A DNA stretch of 31,215 nt from DASVXQ01 sp046727955 (GCA_046727955.1 JBKPDO010000165.1:1-31215), one strand, 5' to 3'; counted from the first letter of the stretch, positions 24,201-30,600 are shown. Program-made: numbers and translations. The notes: a model not told the origin generated them from the letters alone.

Positions 24201-24268
24201 CCGCCGCGATCGCGGAGCGCGACCGCGCCTGGCCCGACGCGCTGCGAGGGGCGGCTGCAGCGACCTAA
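21266..24268 (+). CDS. SARP/BTAD transcriptional regulator with NB-ARC ATPase and TPR-like repeats
   Basis: A 1000-residue regulator of the AfsR-like multidomain type. Residues 5-92 are an OmpR-like winged helix (EIRLLGPFEALVGGRPAEVT, LRGGRMVPVEVLVDALWG, ALQHHVSRLRAAL). Residues 98-245 are the BTAD domain (AEQLGVEPGPGLQRLQAAI at its end). FVGRQQALAEVVELV leads into an NB-ARC module: P-loop GPPGVGKSR (291-299), Walker B LLVLDGCE (363-370), sensor VLATSREVL, and DGLPLAIELAAARV. Then come a winged-helix and about 400 residues of TPR-like helices (CTRRLELEHDNLWAALAYAR, AAALAEEARVGYETAGDGWG). Such proteins activate secondary-metabolite or stress genes after a nucleotide switch. No biosynthetic cluster is next to it. 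From about 23310 leucine codons shift from CTG to CTC. The chosen ATG begins at the conserved domain edge. Confidence 0.85.
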   Translation: MTCPLEIRLLGPFEALVGGRPAEVTGPKRHALLALLALRGGRMVPVEVLVDALWGAQVPAAPRNALQHHVSRLRAALGAASIAAAPDGYALVGATVDALRFEELLARARGAVRVGDAGQAAELAARALGLWRGRPLQGLPDSPWAGAEAARLEALRVDAVEEQFEAALALGEHTEVVGRIRRVLEEQPFRERLWGQLMLALYRGGQQAEALETFRQARGVLAEQLGVEPGPGLQRLQAAILAHDPALASVPAAVAPRGRLPAPVTSFVGRQQALAEVVELVGGHRLVTLIGPPGVGKSRLALEAARAVEHDFAGGVWVVGLARAGRPADVARVVARTLDARGPTPSRDPLARVVQRLRQANVLLVLDGCEPVVGEAARVAAGVLAQCPGVRVLATSREVLHLVGEARFVVAPLAVPAPGADPGELAAWESVRLFLERARAARPGLPLTEDTISLAAEICRRLDGLPLAIELAAARVSVLGLREILAALQEGTAFFVEAGGRRAAPQRYLRVVVAWSYDLLHADEKTLLHQLAVFRGGASLSAVIALAAGGELDAAMVTQLLGALVDKSILTASFPGGGARYDLLDTVREYAVERLAEAGSLGAAQLAHAEYFAAVADAARAELRGRDWLACTRRLELEHDNLWAALAYAREAPDPAIAVRLGAGLGWYFSLAERVSEGRRFLEVALAAASDDAPIELRIELLAFLCFLATEELDLDAAIEAGERGLALAATAPAPSESALVRVMLSLAFAHSGDHERAAALAEEARVGYETAGDGWGVAVSSLVRAGVAAGAGDVSTVAAMTAEGHRHSEAIGYDAFLPPALLFEAWVAERRNDRQAAADAYRRALDVSGRAGFRDHASFALSGLGSIAFADGDLRHAEELERRALAAAEAARAPWVAAHARVQLAGVLAAAGAADTAEELYRSVIEWSERERQRPHQARETQFIALAGSPGAAALRGLARLAAARGDDDAAEDLHARAAAIAERDRAWPDALRGAAAAT

Positions 24269-24416
24269 CCGCGTGGCAGTGCGGTGGCAGCGCCTCGCCC
24301 TAGCCTCGCGGAATGAGGCACAGGCCGACGCCGCTATCCGCCGACGTGGCCCCCTCCCCTGGTGGCAGCCGAGGCGCAACGCACGGCAGCGGCCTGGCAG
24401 TGACGTCCGACAGGCT

Positions 24417-24433
24417 TTGTGGTGCGTCCACAA
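24417..24433. other. Inverted repeat before the coiled-coil gene
   Basis: TTGTGG and CCACAA form a perfect 6-bp dyad with a five-base centre, ending seven bases before the GGAGG ribosome site of the coiled-coil gene. A repressor site or a small 5' hairpin is possible. Confidence 0.3.
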
Positions 24434-24450
24434 GGACCACGGAGGTTCGC

Positions 24451-24780
24451 ATGACCACCACGGCGATCGAGGAACGGCTGGCGGAGACCGGCCGTCGCAT
24501 CGACCAACTGGATGCACGCGCGCAGGCCGGCGCGGCCGAGGCGAGGTCCCGGACTCAGCGCCACCTCGATACGCTGCGGCAGGAGGAGGCATCCGCCCGC
24601 ACTGCCGTCCGCAAGGCGCGTGACGCGGTCGAAGACAAGTTCAGGCAGCTCGAGACCAAGCTCGACATTGCCGAGCACCGGCTGGCCGCAGAGCTCGCCG
24701 ACGACGCGAGGAGGTTCGCGGACACCATCGAGGCGGAGCTCCACGATTGGGGTACCTACCTCGATGGGAAGGAGAGTCCG
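24451..24780 (+). CDS. Coiled-coil protein segment, in frame with arginine deiminase
   Basis: GGAGG five bases upstream sets the ATG at 24451. The 110 codons that follow encode an almost uninterrupted charged helix: RLAETGRRIDQLDARAQAGA, LRQEEASARTAVRKARDAVE, FRQLETKLDIAEHRLAAELA, ending FADTIEAELHDWGTYLDGKE. Actinobacteria have stand-alone coiled-coil proteins of this appearance (about 130 or more residues). Here there is no stop: the frame passes directly into MSVLEQDIDG, the normal start of arginine deiminase, which has its own ribosome site. So this is either the N-terminal half of a 532-residue fusion, or a coiled-coil gene that lost its 3' end by a deletion that happened to stay in frame. 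The helix could mediate oligomerisation. Confidence 0.6.
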
Positions 24781-26049
24781 ATGAGCGTCCTCGAGCAGGA
24801 CATCGATGGTCCTGGGCGCGCGGCCAGGCCGGCGTCGCGGCTCTTCGTCGGCTCGGAAGTCGGGCCGCTGCGACGGGTCCTGCTGCACCGCCCCGGCCTG
24901 GAGCTAAACCGGCTCACGCCGGCAAACAAGGACGAGCTGCTCTTCGACGACGTGCTCTGGGCGAAACGGGCGCGCCAGGAGCACGACGCCTTCGCCGACA
25001 CGCTCGCCGAAGCCGGCGTCGAGGTGCTCTACCTGCAGGAGCTGCTCGCGGAGGTGCTCGCCGACGCCGACGTGCGCGCCGACCTCATCGAGCGCAGCTT
25101 CAAGGAGGCGATGGTTCGCCCCCGGCTGAGCGAGCCGGCGCGCGAGTGGCTCGACAGCCTCACGGCCGAGGAGGTCGCCTCCTGGCTCATCGGCGGGATC
25201 GCCTGGCAGGACCTGCCCTTCCAGCCCGCGGGGCTAGCCGGGCAGGTGGCGGTGCCGGGCGAGTTCGCGCTGGCGCCGCTGCCCAACCACATCTTCACGC
25301 GTGACACGTCGGCCTGGATCTACAACGGCGTCTCGATCAACGCGATGGCCAAGGACGCGCGCCGCCGTGAGTCGCTGCACCTGCAGGCCATCTACCGTCA
25401 CCACCCGCTGTTCGCGGCGGTCGAGCACGAGGTCTGGAGCGACGGTCTGCCGCTGCCCGCGGCGTTGGAAGGCGGCGACATCCTCGTCATCGGCAACGGC
25501 GCCGTGCTGATCGGGATGGGCCAGCGCACCCGGCCCGCGGCAGTGGAGGCGCTCGCCGAGCGGTTGTTCGACGTCGGCGCGGTGCGGCAGGTGATCGCCG
25601 TGCCACTGCCGCCGCAGCGGTCGACGATGCACCTGGACACGGTGCTCACGATGGTCGATCGCGACGCGTTCACCGTCTATCCGGAGCTCAAAGAGGCGTT
25701 GACCGGCTACCTGCTCGAGCCCGGGCCAAACGGCGTCACTGTGGAGCGCGAGGACGAGCTGTTCGCGACGGTCGCGCACGTGCTCGACCTGCCGAAGGTG
25801 CGGCTGTTCGAGACCGGCGGCGAACGCTACGAGGCCGAACGGGAGCAGTGGGACGACGGCAACAACGTGCTCGCGCTCGCGCCGGGGGTGGTCGTCGCCT
25901 ACGAGCGCAACGTGGAGACCAACACGCGGCTGCGCCACGACGGGATCGAGGTGATCACCATCGAGGGCTTCGAGCTCGGCCGTGGGCGGGGTGGTCCGCG
26001 GTGCATGTCGTGTCCGATCGAGCGCGACGCGCTCCCCGACTACGCCTGA
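24781..26049 (+). CDS. arcA: Arginine deiminase
   Basis: A 422-residue enzyme converting arginine to citrulline and ammonia, cytosolic. All hallmarks are present: VGPLRRVLLHRPGLELNRLT near the start, FTRD at 172-175, EGGD at 230-233, GMGQRT, HLDT at 284-287 and the catalytic cysteine C408 in GGPRCMSCP. Length matches the family (about 400-420). GGAAGGAG lies six bases before this ATG, so independent initiation is likely even though the frame is open upstream to 24451. The next genes should be ornithine carbamoyltransferase and carbamate kinase; only stumps of both follow, so citrulline could not be turned into ATP by this locus. The enzyme could still raise pH through ammonia or supply citrulline. 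Confidence 0.92.
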   Translation: MSVLEQDIDGPGRAARPASRLFVGSEVGPLRRVLLHRPGLELNRLTPANKDELLFDDVLWAKRARQEHDAFADTLAEAGVEVLYLQELLAEVLADADVRADLIERSFKEAMVRPRLSEPAREWLDSLTAEEVASWLIGGIAWQDLPFQPAGLAGQVAVPGEFALAPLPNHIFTRDTSAWIYNGVSINAMAKDARRRESLHLQAIYRHHPLFAAVEHEVWSDGLPLPAALEGGDILVIGNGAVLIGMGQRTRPAAVEALAERLFDVGAVRQVIAVPLPPQRSTMHLDTVLTMVDRDAFTVYPELKEALTGYLLEPGPNGVTVEREDELFATVAHVLDLPKVRLFETGGERYEAEREQWDDGNNVLALAPGVVVAYERNVETNTRLRHDGIEVITIEGFELGRGRGGPRCMSCPIERDALPDYA

Positions 26050-26058
26050 GATGAAACG

Positions 26059-26154
26059 ATGACGATCGCGACGACCACACACGCGCCGGTCGACTTCCTG
26101 TGTGTCGCCGACCTCTCTCGGAGTCAGCTCGAGTACCTGCAAACGGCGTCCCGC
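26059..26154 (+). pseudogene. arcB: Ornithine carbamoyltransferase, N-terminal stump
   Basis: Nine bases after the arcA stop an ATG opens MTIATTTHAPVDFLCVADLS then RSQLEYLQTASR. This is the opening of ornithine carbamoyltransferases (FL-x-x-x-DLSR-x-x-LEYLL-x-x-A). Homology ends after 32 codons, before the STRTR carbamoyl-phosphate site. The operon position right after arcA supports the assignment. Confidence 0.6.
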
Positions 26155-26161
26155 GGGGCGT

Positions 26162-26276
26162 CGGGCGGTCATCGACAAGGATCTCTCCGTATCCTTCCTC
26201 GCCAGGCTCTTGCAAGCCGACGTTCTTCTGATGCTCACGGACGTTCCGGCCGTCGAGCTGGACTGGGGATGCAGCT
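26162..26276 (+). pseudogene. arcC: Carbamate kinase, internal fragment
   Basis: In a different frame from the arcB stump, and seven bases later, the sequence reads RAVIDKDLSVSFLARLLQAD then VLLMLTDVPAVELDWG. This is the carbamate kinase block AVIDKDL-x-x-x-LA-x-x-L-x-AD-x-L-x-x-LTDV-x-AV, which holds the conserved Asp-Lys of the active site. Everything before and after is missing. The direct junction to arcB means that about 2 kb of arcB and arcC coding sequence has been deleted. Confidence 0.65.
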
Positions 26277-26323
26277 TGGGTTCCCGGCTTCTGATGACCA
26301 CTGGGTGCAGCTCGCACTCATTA

Positions 26324-26349
26324 CACCCCGTGATGCTGTACACGGGGTG
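26324..26349. other. Perfect 9-bp inverted repeat
   Basis: CACCCCGTG and CACGGGGTG are exact inverted copies around an eight-base loop, about 50 bases after the carbamate kinase fragment. It could be the remaining terminator stem of the arc operon. No T-tract follows. Around it, 26277-26631 holds no supported gene. Confidence 0.4.
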
Positions 26350-26631
26350 GCCGATCCACCGCACCGGTTGGCTCACGCTCTAAGCGAAGGAGATGACGTT
26401 CGGGAGCAAAAGCCGCGAAAGGACGAGCAGCACCAGCGCGCGCCAACTCGAACTATCAGCTGGTTCGTGGCGACTCCTCCACGGCTCCTAGTTACGGCGG
26501 CCGCTGCTACCTCTTTGCCAGGATGTTTCAGGACCGCCCTGCCACAGCGGGCGCGGCCTGGTCGCTGATGTCGCGGGGACACGCGGCAGCGAGGCCGGTG
26601 CTCGTGGCAGCCGCCTGGCAGCCGAGCGCCG

Positions 26632-26637
26632 TAGCGT
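26632..26637 (+). promoter_or_regulatory. Candidate -10 box at the two-component leader
   Basis: TAGCGT (TANNNT class) ends seven bases before the ATG at 26645, the same layout as at 1091 and 18165. It suggests a leaderless start at 26645. Confidence 0.35.
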
Positions 26638-26644
26638 CGTCGCG

Positions 26645-26755
26645 ATGGCACAGAACCACGACACACAGAACCACGACACAGGCGCGGCCTTATGGCACAG
26701 AACTACGACACAGGCCCGGCATTCCGTCCTTTCTGGGCACGCACCGACACGATGA
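26645..26755 (+). CDS. Possible leader peptide of the sensor kinase
   Basis: A 36-codon frame, MAQNHDTQNHDTGAALWHRT and onward, starts seven bases after a -10 box. Its TGA (26753-26755) overlaps an in-frame kinase ATG at 26752 as ATGA, the layout of translational coupling. Its first residues duplicate the kinase N-terminus MAQNYDTG, so it may have arisen by a local duplication that shifted the frame. The kinase could therefore start at 26692 or at 26752. Confidence 0.35.
   Translation: MAQNHDTQNHDTGAALWHRTTTQARHSVLSGHAPTR
26651..26712 (+). repeat. Three copies of a 15-base direct repeat
   Basis: CAGAAC(C/T)ACGACACA occurs at 26651-26665, 26666-26680 and 26698-26712. The first two are in tandem; the third follows a second GGCA after an ATG, so that the whole stretch from ATGGCACAGAAC appears twice, 47 bases apart and therefore out of frame. 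Confidence 0.75.
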
Positions 26756-27723
26756 GCTCGGTTGCGCTCACCCTGCCCGCGTCGGTTGTGGCCGCGGGGT
26801 CCGCGCTCTGCGACCGCAGGCGCCGCCTGTTGGCTGCTGGTCTTGGGGACCGGGTCATCGTCGAGTTCGCCGCCGCTGATGACCTCTGGTCGGGGATGGC
26901 GCGTGTGGTGGCGATGCTGCGGCGCCGCGGGGGCGCCGGCAGGGTGGAGTGGTGGAGCCCGGCGGACAACGGAAGCTCGCTGCGGCTGGAGGTGGCCGAC
27001 GGAGCCGGTAGCGGTCGGCGGGTCGCCGTTCCCGTCGGACCTGCCGGCGTCGTGGTCGTGGTCGGCGGCGGTAATGGCCCGCAGCTCAGGGCGGCCGTGC
27101 GCCGTCTCGCGCCGGTGCTGCGGCGCCGCTGGGCCGAGGAGCGGTTGGCGCAGCAGGCGGTGCAGCTCGCGCGGCGAAACCAAGCGCTGGGGGACTTCGC
27201 GGCGCTGGTGGCCCACGAGCTGAAGACGCCGCTTGAGCTGGCACGCCGACAGCACGACCCCTGGGTGGGGGTGGACAGGGCGCTGGAGCTGGTCGACGCG
27301 CTGCTGGAGGCTGCTCGAGCCGAGTTGGCCACCCAAGGCTGCGCTTTGGCAGCCGACTGCCTGGATGAGGCGCTGCGTGATCTGGGGCCGATCGCGGCCG
27401 AGGTCACCACCGACCTGCCGCAGGAGGTTCCGCTGCCGGAGATGGCGTTGCGGGTCATCCTGCGCAACCTGGTCGCCAATGCGGTTGCGGCAGGCGCACG
27501 GCACATCCATGTCGGGGCGGTCGCGTCGGCCGCTTCCTGGGTGCTGGTGGTGGACGACGACGGGGTCGGCGTGGCGGAGACTGGTGGGTACGCTGGGGGT
27601 AGCCGTCTGGGCCTGAGCCTGTGCCGCCGGCTGGCCGGCCGGTTCGGCGGCACGCTGGAGCTGGCGCCCCGTGCGGTGGGCGGCACGCGCGCCAGCGTGG
27701 TGGTTGACAGGAGCCGGCGATGA
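26692..27723 (+). CDS. Sensor histidine kinase
   Basis: A 343-residue kinase. The first 150 residues are a sensory region without clear membrane helices (VIVEFAAADDLWSGMARVVA, VAVPVGPAGVVVVVGGGNG), so it is probably cytosolic and perhaps GAF-like. DFAALVAHELKTPL carries the phosphoacceptor H175. The ATPase domain has N box RNLVANAV (N259, N263), G1 VDDDGVGV (287-294) and G2 GGSRLGLSLC, ending in GGTRASVVVD. The segment between H box and N box is about 30 residues shorter than usual for HisKA kinases, leaving a small dimerisation helix pair. The stop overlaps the start of the response regulator (ATGA), so they form an operon. The start is 26692 or 26752; see the leader peptide. Confidence 0.82.
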   Translation: MAQNYDTGPAFRPFWARTDTMSSVALTLPASVVAAGSALCDRRRRLLAAGLGDRVIVEFAAADDLWSGMARVVAMLRRRGGAGRVEWWSPADNGSSLRLEVADGAGSGRRVAVPVGPAGVVVVVGGGNGPQLRAAVRRLAPVLRRRWAEERLAQQAVQLARRNQALGDFAALVAHELKTPLELARRQHDPWVGVDRALELVDALLEAARAELATQGCALAADCLDEALRDLGPIAAEVTTDLPQEVPLPEMALRVILRNLVANAVAAGARHIHVGAVASAASWVLVVDDDGVGVAETGGYAGGSRLGLSLCRRLAGRFGGTLELAPRAVGGTRASVVVDRSRR

Positions 27724-28346
27724 TCAGCGTCCTGATCGTCGACGACCACGCGCTGTTCCGGGCGGGCCTGCGCTGCCGTTTGGAGCTCGAGCACGACATC
27801 ACCCCGGTTGGTGAGGCCGCCACGGCCGAGCAGGCGGTCGTCAAGGCCCGTGCGCTGCGGCCCGACCTGGTCCTGCTGGACCTGCTCCTGCCGGGAACAA
27901 GCGGCTACGAGGCGATCCCGGAGCTGGCGAAGGTCTCGCCGCGGTCGAGGGTGCTGGTCATCTCCTCGCAGGCCGCGCCCAGCTCCGTGCGTCAGGCGCT
28001 GTCTGCGGGAGCCGCTGGGTATGTCCCCAAGCGCGCATCCGACCAAGAGCTGGTCGCTGCCATCCGGCGGGTGGCGGCCGGCGAGGGCTACGTCGACCCT
28101 GATCTGGGCGCCAAGCTGGTGGTGGCTGATGGGTCAGCGGCGCTGGAGCCCCTGTCTGAGCGGGAGCGCGACATCCTCCAGTTGCTCGCGCTGGGGTACA
28201 CCAATCAGGAGATCGGCAGGAGGCGCTTCATTTCGGTGCGCACGGTGGACGCCCATCGGGCGCACATCATGCGAAAGCTCAGGCTGGAGACGCGCGCCGA
28301 GCTGGTGCTGTTTGCACTGGCCAACGGGTTGATCGGGCCGAGCTGA
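27720..28346 (+). CDS. NarL/LuxR-type response regulator
   Basis: A 208-residue regulator translationally coupled to the kinase. The receiver domain (1-120) has the acidic pair D8-D9 in VLIVDDHALFRAGL, the phosphoacceptor D54 in LVLLDLLLPG, S82/S83 at the switch position and K104 in GYVPKRAS. The DNA-binding domain (145-208) is of LuxR type: LSERERDILQLLALGYTNQE then ISVRTVDAHRAHIMRKL. Length and motifs are complete. It most likely dimerises on phosphorylation by the upstream kinase and controls genes not identifiable here. It converges with the NERD-like gene, whose stop is 85 bases away. Confidence 0.9.
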   Translation: MISVLIVDDHALFRAGLRCRLELEHDITPVGEAATAEQAVVKARALRPDLVLLDLLLPGTSGYEAIPELAKVSPRSRVLVISSQAAPSSVRQALSAGAAGYVPKRASDQELVAAIRRVAAGEGYVDPDLGAKLVVADGSAALEPLSERERDILQLLALGYTNQEIGRRRFISVRTVDAHRAHIMRKLRLETRAELVLFALANGLIGPS

Positions 28347-28430
28347 CCCGGCCCGAGCGCGTGCTGTGGCAGGCCCGCTTCTCACCCAGAGAGTTGCCGA
28401 CCGTCGCCGCACCAGGTAGCGCCCCGCGCT

Positions 28431-29327
28431 CTAGACTGCTGGGCGGAGCAGCTCAAGGGCGCGGGTGGTGGCCCGCTCCCGCTCGACGTCACTGGCCTGC
28501 AGCGGCGATCCCTGCCGGATGACATCGACGAGCTGCCGCGTGGTCGCCACCGTGACGCCCTCCACCGACCGGCGGCCCACCGGCCAGCCGCCGGGGACGC
28601 ACAGCAGCGGCCGGACGGGGAGCAACACCCCGCCGGCCAGCATGTCGGCGATGGCTGCCGCCTGCCAGCGCAGCTCAGGCAGCGGACTCGCCGTGGCGGC
28701 CCGTGCATTCCATGGCGAGGTCGCCTTGTGCAGCGGCGGCTGGGCACGCCGCCAGCACTGGATGACCCAGACGCCGGTCGAGCCGATCACCAGGTGCTCC
28801 AGGCTGGCCGGCCAGCCCGGCAGGGTGACGTCGTGCAGCACCAGGTCGCCCCGTTGCTCCAGGGGCCGCAGCAGGCTGGCCGTATGGCGCTGCGTCGCGG
28901 CCTGCCACCGCCAGGCGCTGGCGCTGGCGGAGGGACGAAAGCGCAGCCGCCACCCGGCGACCAGCGCCGCCACCAGGGCCATGGGCCAGGCCAGCCAGGC
29001 GCCCACGGTGAGGCCGACCGGCAGGCCGCCGCCGACGGCCACCCCGACCGCCGCCCCCGCCCGCCACCACCAGCCATGACGCCAGGCCTGGAGCTCCGTT
29101 TGGCGGCGGCGCTGGTAGGCGGCCTGGGCGGACGCGCCGGGACGGCTGCCGCGCGGGTCCTGGATGGGGCGAGCCGGCAGGACCCTTCCGGTGGATGCCG
29201 TCCAGATCTCCTCCGCCAGCTCACGCACCCGCTCCGAGCTGAGCCGGCGGACCGTCAGCCCCACGCAGCTCACATCGGGCCGGTCGCAGCGGCAGGCTCG
29301 GTCGTCCTCACGGCGCTTGCCAGCCAT
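28431..29327 (-). CDS. NERD-domain-like membrane protein with altered catalytic positions
   Basis: A 298-residue protein with GAGGAGG five bases before its ATG. Residues 86-126 form two membrane helices (AGAAVGVAVGGGLPVGLTVG and AWPMALVAALVAGW). The part from about 158 reads DLVLHDVTLPGWPASLEHLV then IGSTGVWVIQCWR, the core of a nuclease-related (NERD) domain; relatives read LDHLVIGP-x-GVWVIDSK. Here the first Asp is Glu178, and the D-x-K end of the core is QCW, so the predicted catalytic Asp and Lys are gone. An N-terminal CRCDRPDVSC segment has three Cys in close spacing. The role of NERD proteins is not established; this one may bind without cutting. Confidence 0.7.
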   Translation of the reverse strand: MAGKRREDDRACRCDRPDVSCVGLTVRRLSSERVRELAEEIWTASTGRVLPARPIQDPRGSRPGASAQAAYQRRRQTELQAWRHGWWWRAGAAVGVAVGGGLPVGLTVGAWLAWPMALVAALVAGWRLRFRPSASASAWRWQAATQRHTASLLRPLEQRGDLVLHDVTLPGWPASLEHLVIGSTGVWVIQCWRRAQPPLHKATSPWNARAATASPLPELRWQAAAIADMLAGGVLLPVRPLLCVPGGWPVGRRSVEGVTVATTRQLVDVIRQGSPLQASDVERERATTRALELLRPAV

Positions 29328-29468
29328 CTCGGGCCTCCTCCCGCAGCCGGGCCGGCGCGTCCACGGCGTCCCTGCCCCCGCCGGTCACGCGCCGACGTCT
29401 CCGCCGGGCCGCGTCCAGGGCGGCATGGACGCGAGCGACCGTGCCGCCACAAGCCGCGCGCTCGGCGC

Positions 29469-30119
29469 TCAGTACTCCACGACGATCCGGTCCTCGACGG
29501 CAGTGACGCCGGGCGCCGCCCACGCCGCCGCCACCGCGGCGTCGTGCTCCCCCCACGAGCCGACCGCCCCGCGCAGCATGACCGTGTTGCCGTGCGTTTT
29601 CACCGTCAGGGCTTCGGCGTCCAGTTTCGCGTTGCGCTGCAGCGCCTGCTCGATCGACCGCTTGACGTCGCCGGCCTCCGGCTGCGGGTTGGTCAGGGCG
29701 ATCTGGTCGTCGACGTCGACCACGCCGGGCACGTTCCCGGCGACGAACTCGGCCTCCTCGCGCTGGTACTGCCACGCCGCCGTGCCGGTGAGCGTGACCA
29801 GGCCGTCGTCGGCCCTGGCATCGATCGTCTGGGGGATGAGGCCGTTCAGCGCCATGGCCTGCAGCACGGCGCCGCGTAGGTCGGCGTCCTGCCGACGGTA
29901 CTCGTCAAGCATCCGCACCTGGAGCCGGTTGTTCACCGACGTGACGCCGTACACGCGCTCGGCTGCCTTCCGCGCCTCGCGCTTCTCGCGGAAGCTGCCC
30001 ACGGTTCCACGCAGCGTGACCTCACCGTCGTTTGCCGACACGACGATCGGAGCGCTGTCGACCTTGGGATCCCAGAACAGCTCGTCGCGCACCCAGCCTT
30101 GGAGCTCATCATTGGTCAT
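29469..30119 (-). CDS. Triple BON-domain protein
   Basis: A 216-residue protein made of three BON repeats at about 5-72, 77-144 and 149-214. Each has the pattern of a helix, a strand with V-x-L-x-G-x-V/A, a helix with A-x-x-x-A-x-x-V-x-GV and a strand with N-x-[LI]: for example GEVTLRGTVGSFREKREARK, GLVTLTGTAAWQYQREEAEF, and NTVMLRGAVGSWGEHDAAVA. There is no signal peptide. BON domains bind membranes or phospholipids and often occur in stress proteins (OsmY, Kbp), so an envelope or osmotic-stress function is plausible. AAAGGA is about ten bases before the ATG; upstream in-frame codons to 30656 are unlike the family. It is divergent from the GH15 gene. Confidence 0.85.
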   Translation of the reverse strand: MTNDELQGWVRDELFWDPKVDSAPIVVSANDGEVTLRGTVGSFREKREARKAAERVYGVTSVNNRLQVRMLDEYRRQDADLRGAVLQAMALNGLIPQTIDARADDGLVTLTGTAAWQYQREEAEFVAGNVPGVVDVDDQIALTNPQPEAGDVKRSIEQALQRNAKLDAEALTVKTHGNTVMLRGAVGSWGEHDAAVAAAWAAPGVTAVEDRIVVEY

Positions 30120-30600
30120 GAGTCGTGGTCCTTTCGTGGTTTGCCGCGCGGCTCGGGTGTTGTCCAGGTCCAGGCTCGGCCCGCTGGTTGCCCGCTCATG
30201 CTCTGCGAGGTCCCGGCCGCCTGGCATCGGTGCGATCACCGACCCGCTGCGGAAGGACCTGAAACGGCGATCGGCATGCAGGTGGGTCAGCCGACAGGCT
30301 GCACACCAAGGGTGACGGGGGATCACCCTGTCGGGGTGAGGCAGGCCCACCCAGATCGGTGCGACGATACTGCCGAGCGTTCGCCGAGATTGCCCGGCGC
30401 GGGACGTGGCCGTAGCGTGGAGGCACCGGACGAAGGGAGCGGCAGATGACTGAGCAGGGGCCGTCGCCGCACGGTCGGCGGGTCGGGCAGACCAGGCCAC
30501 CAGCGGCTGGGGTTGATCGGCTTCATCCGGGTTGCCGCCGTCATGATGCTCATGGTCGGGCTGCTGCCAGAAGGCCGCTGGCACGGACGGGGGTGACGAC
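30120..30600. other. Divergent intergenic region with a small hairpin
   Basis: About 480 bases separate the BON and GH15 starts. GGGTGA (30310-30315) and TCACCC (30323-30328) form a 6-bp dyad with a seven-base loop, followed by another GGGGTGAG. The region should hold the promoters of both genes, but I see no clear -35/-10 pair. Confidence 0.35.
30446..30596 (+). pseudogene. Possible frameshifted small membrane protein before GH15
   Basis: GGGAG upstream leads to ATG 30446 (MTEQGPSPHGRRVGQ), and the adjacent frame then gives HQRLGLIGFIRVAAVMMLMV followed by GLLPEGRWHGRG and a TGA at 30594-30596. A soluble N-terminus plus one helix and a short tail would make a natural peptide of about 50 residues if one base were restored near 30490. 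It ends five bases before the GH15 ATG, so it may have been the first gene of that operon. Confidence 0.25.
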
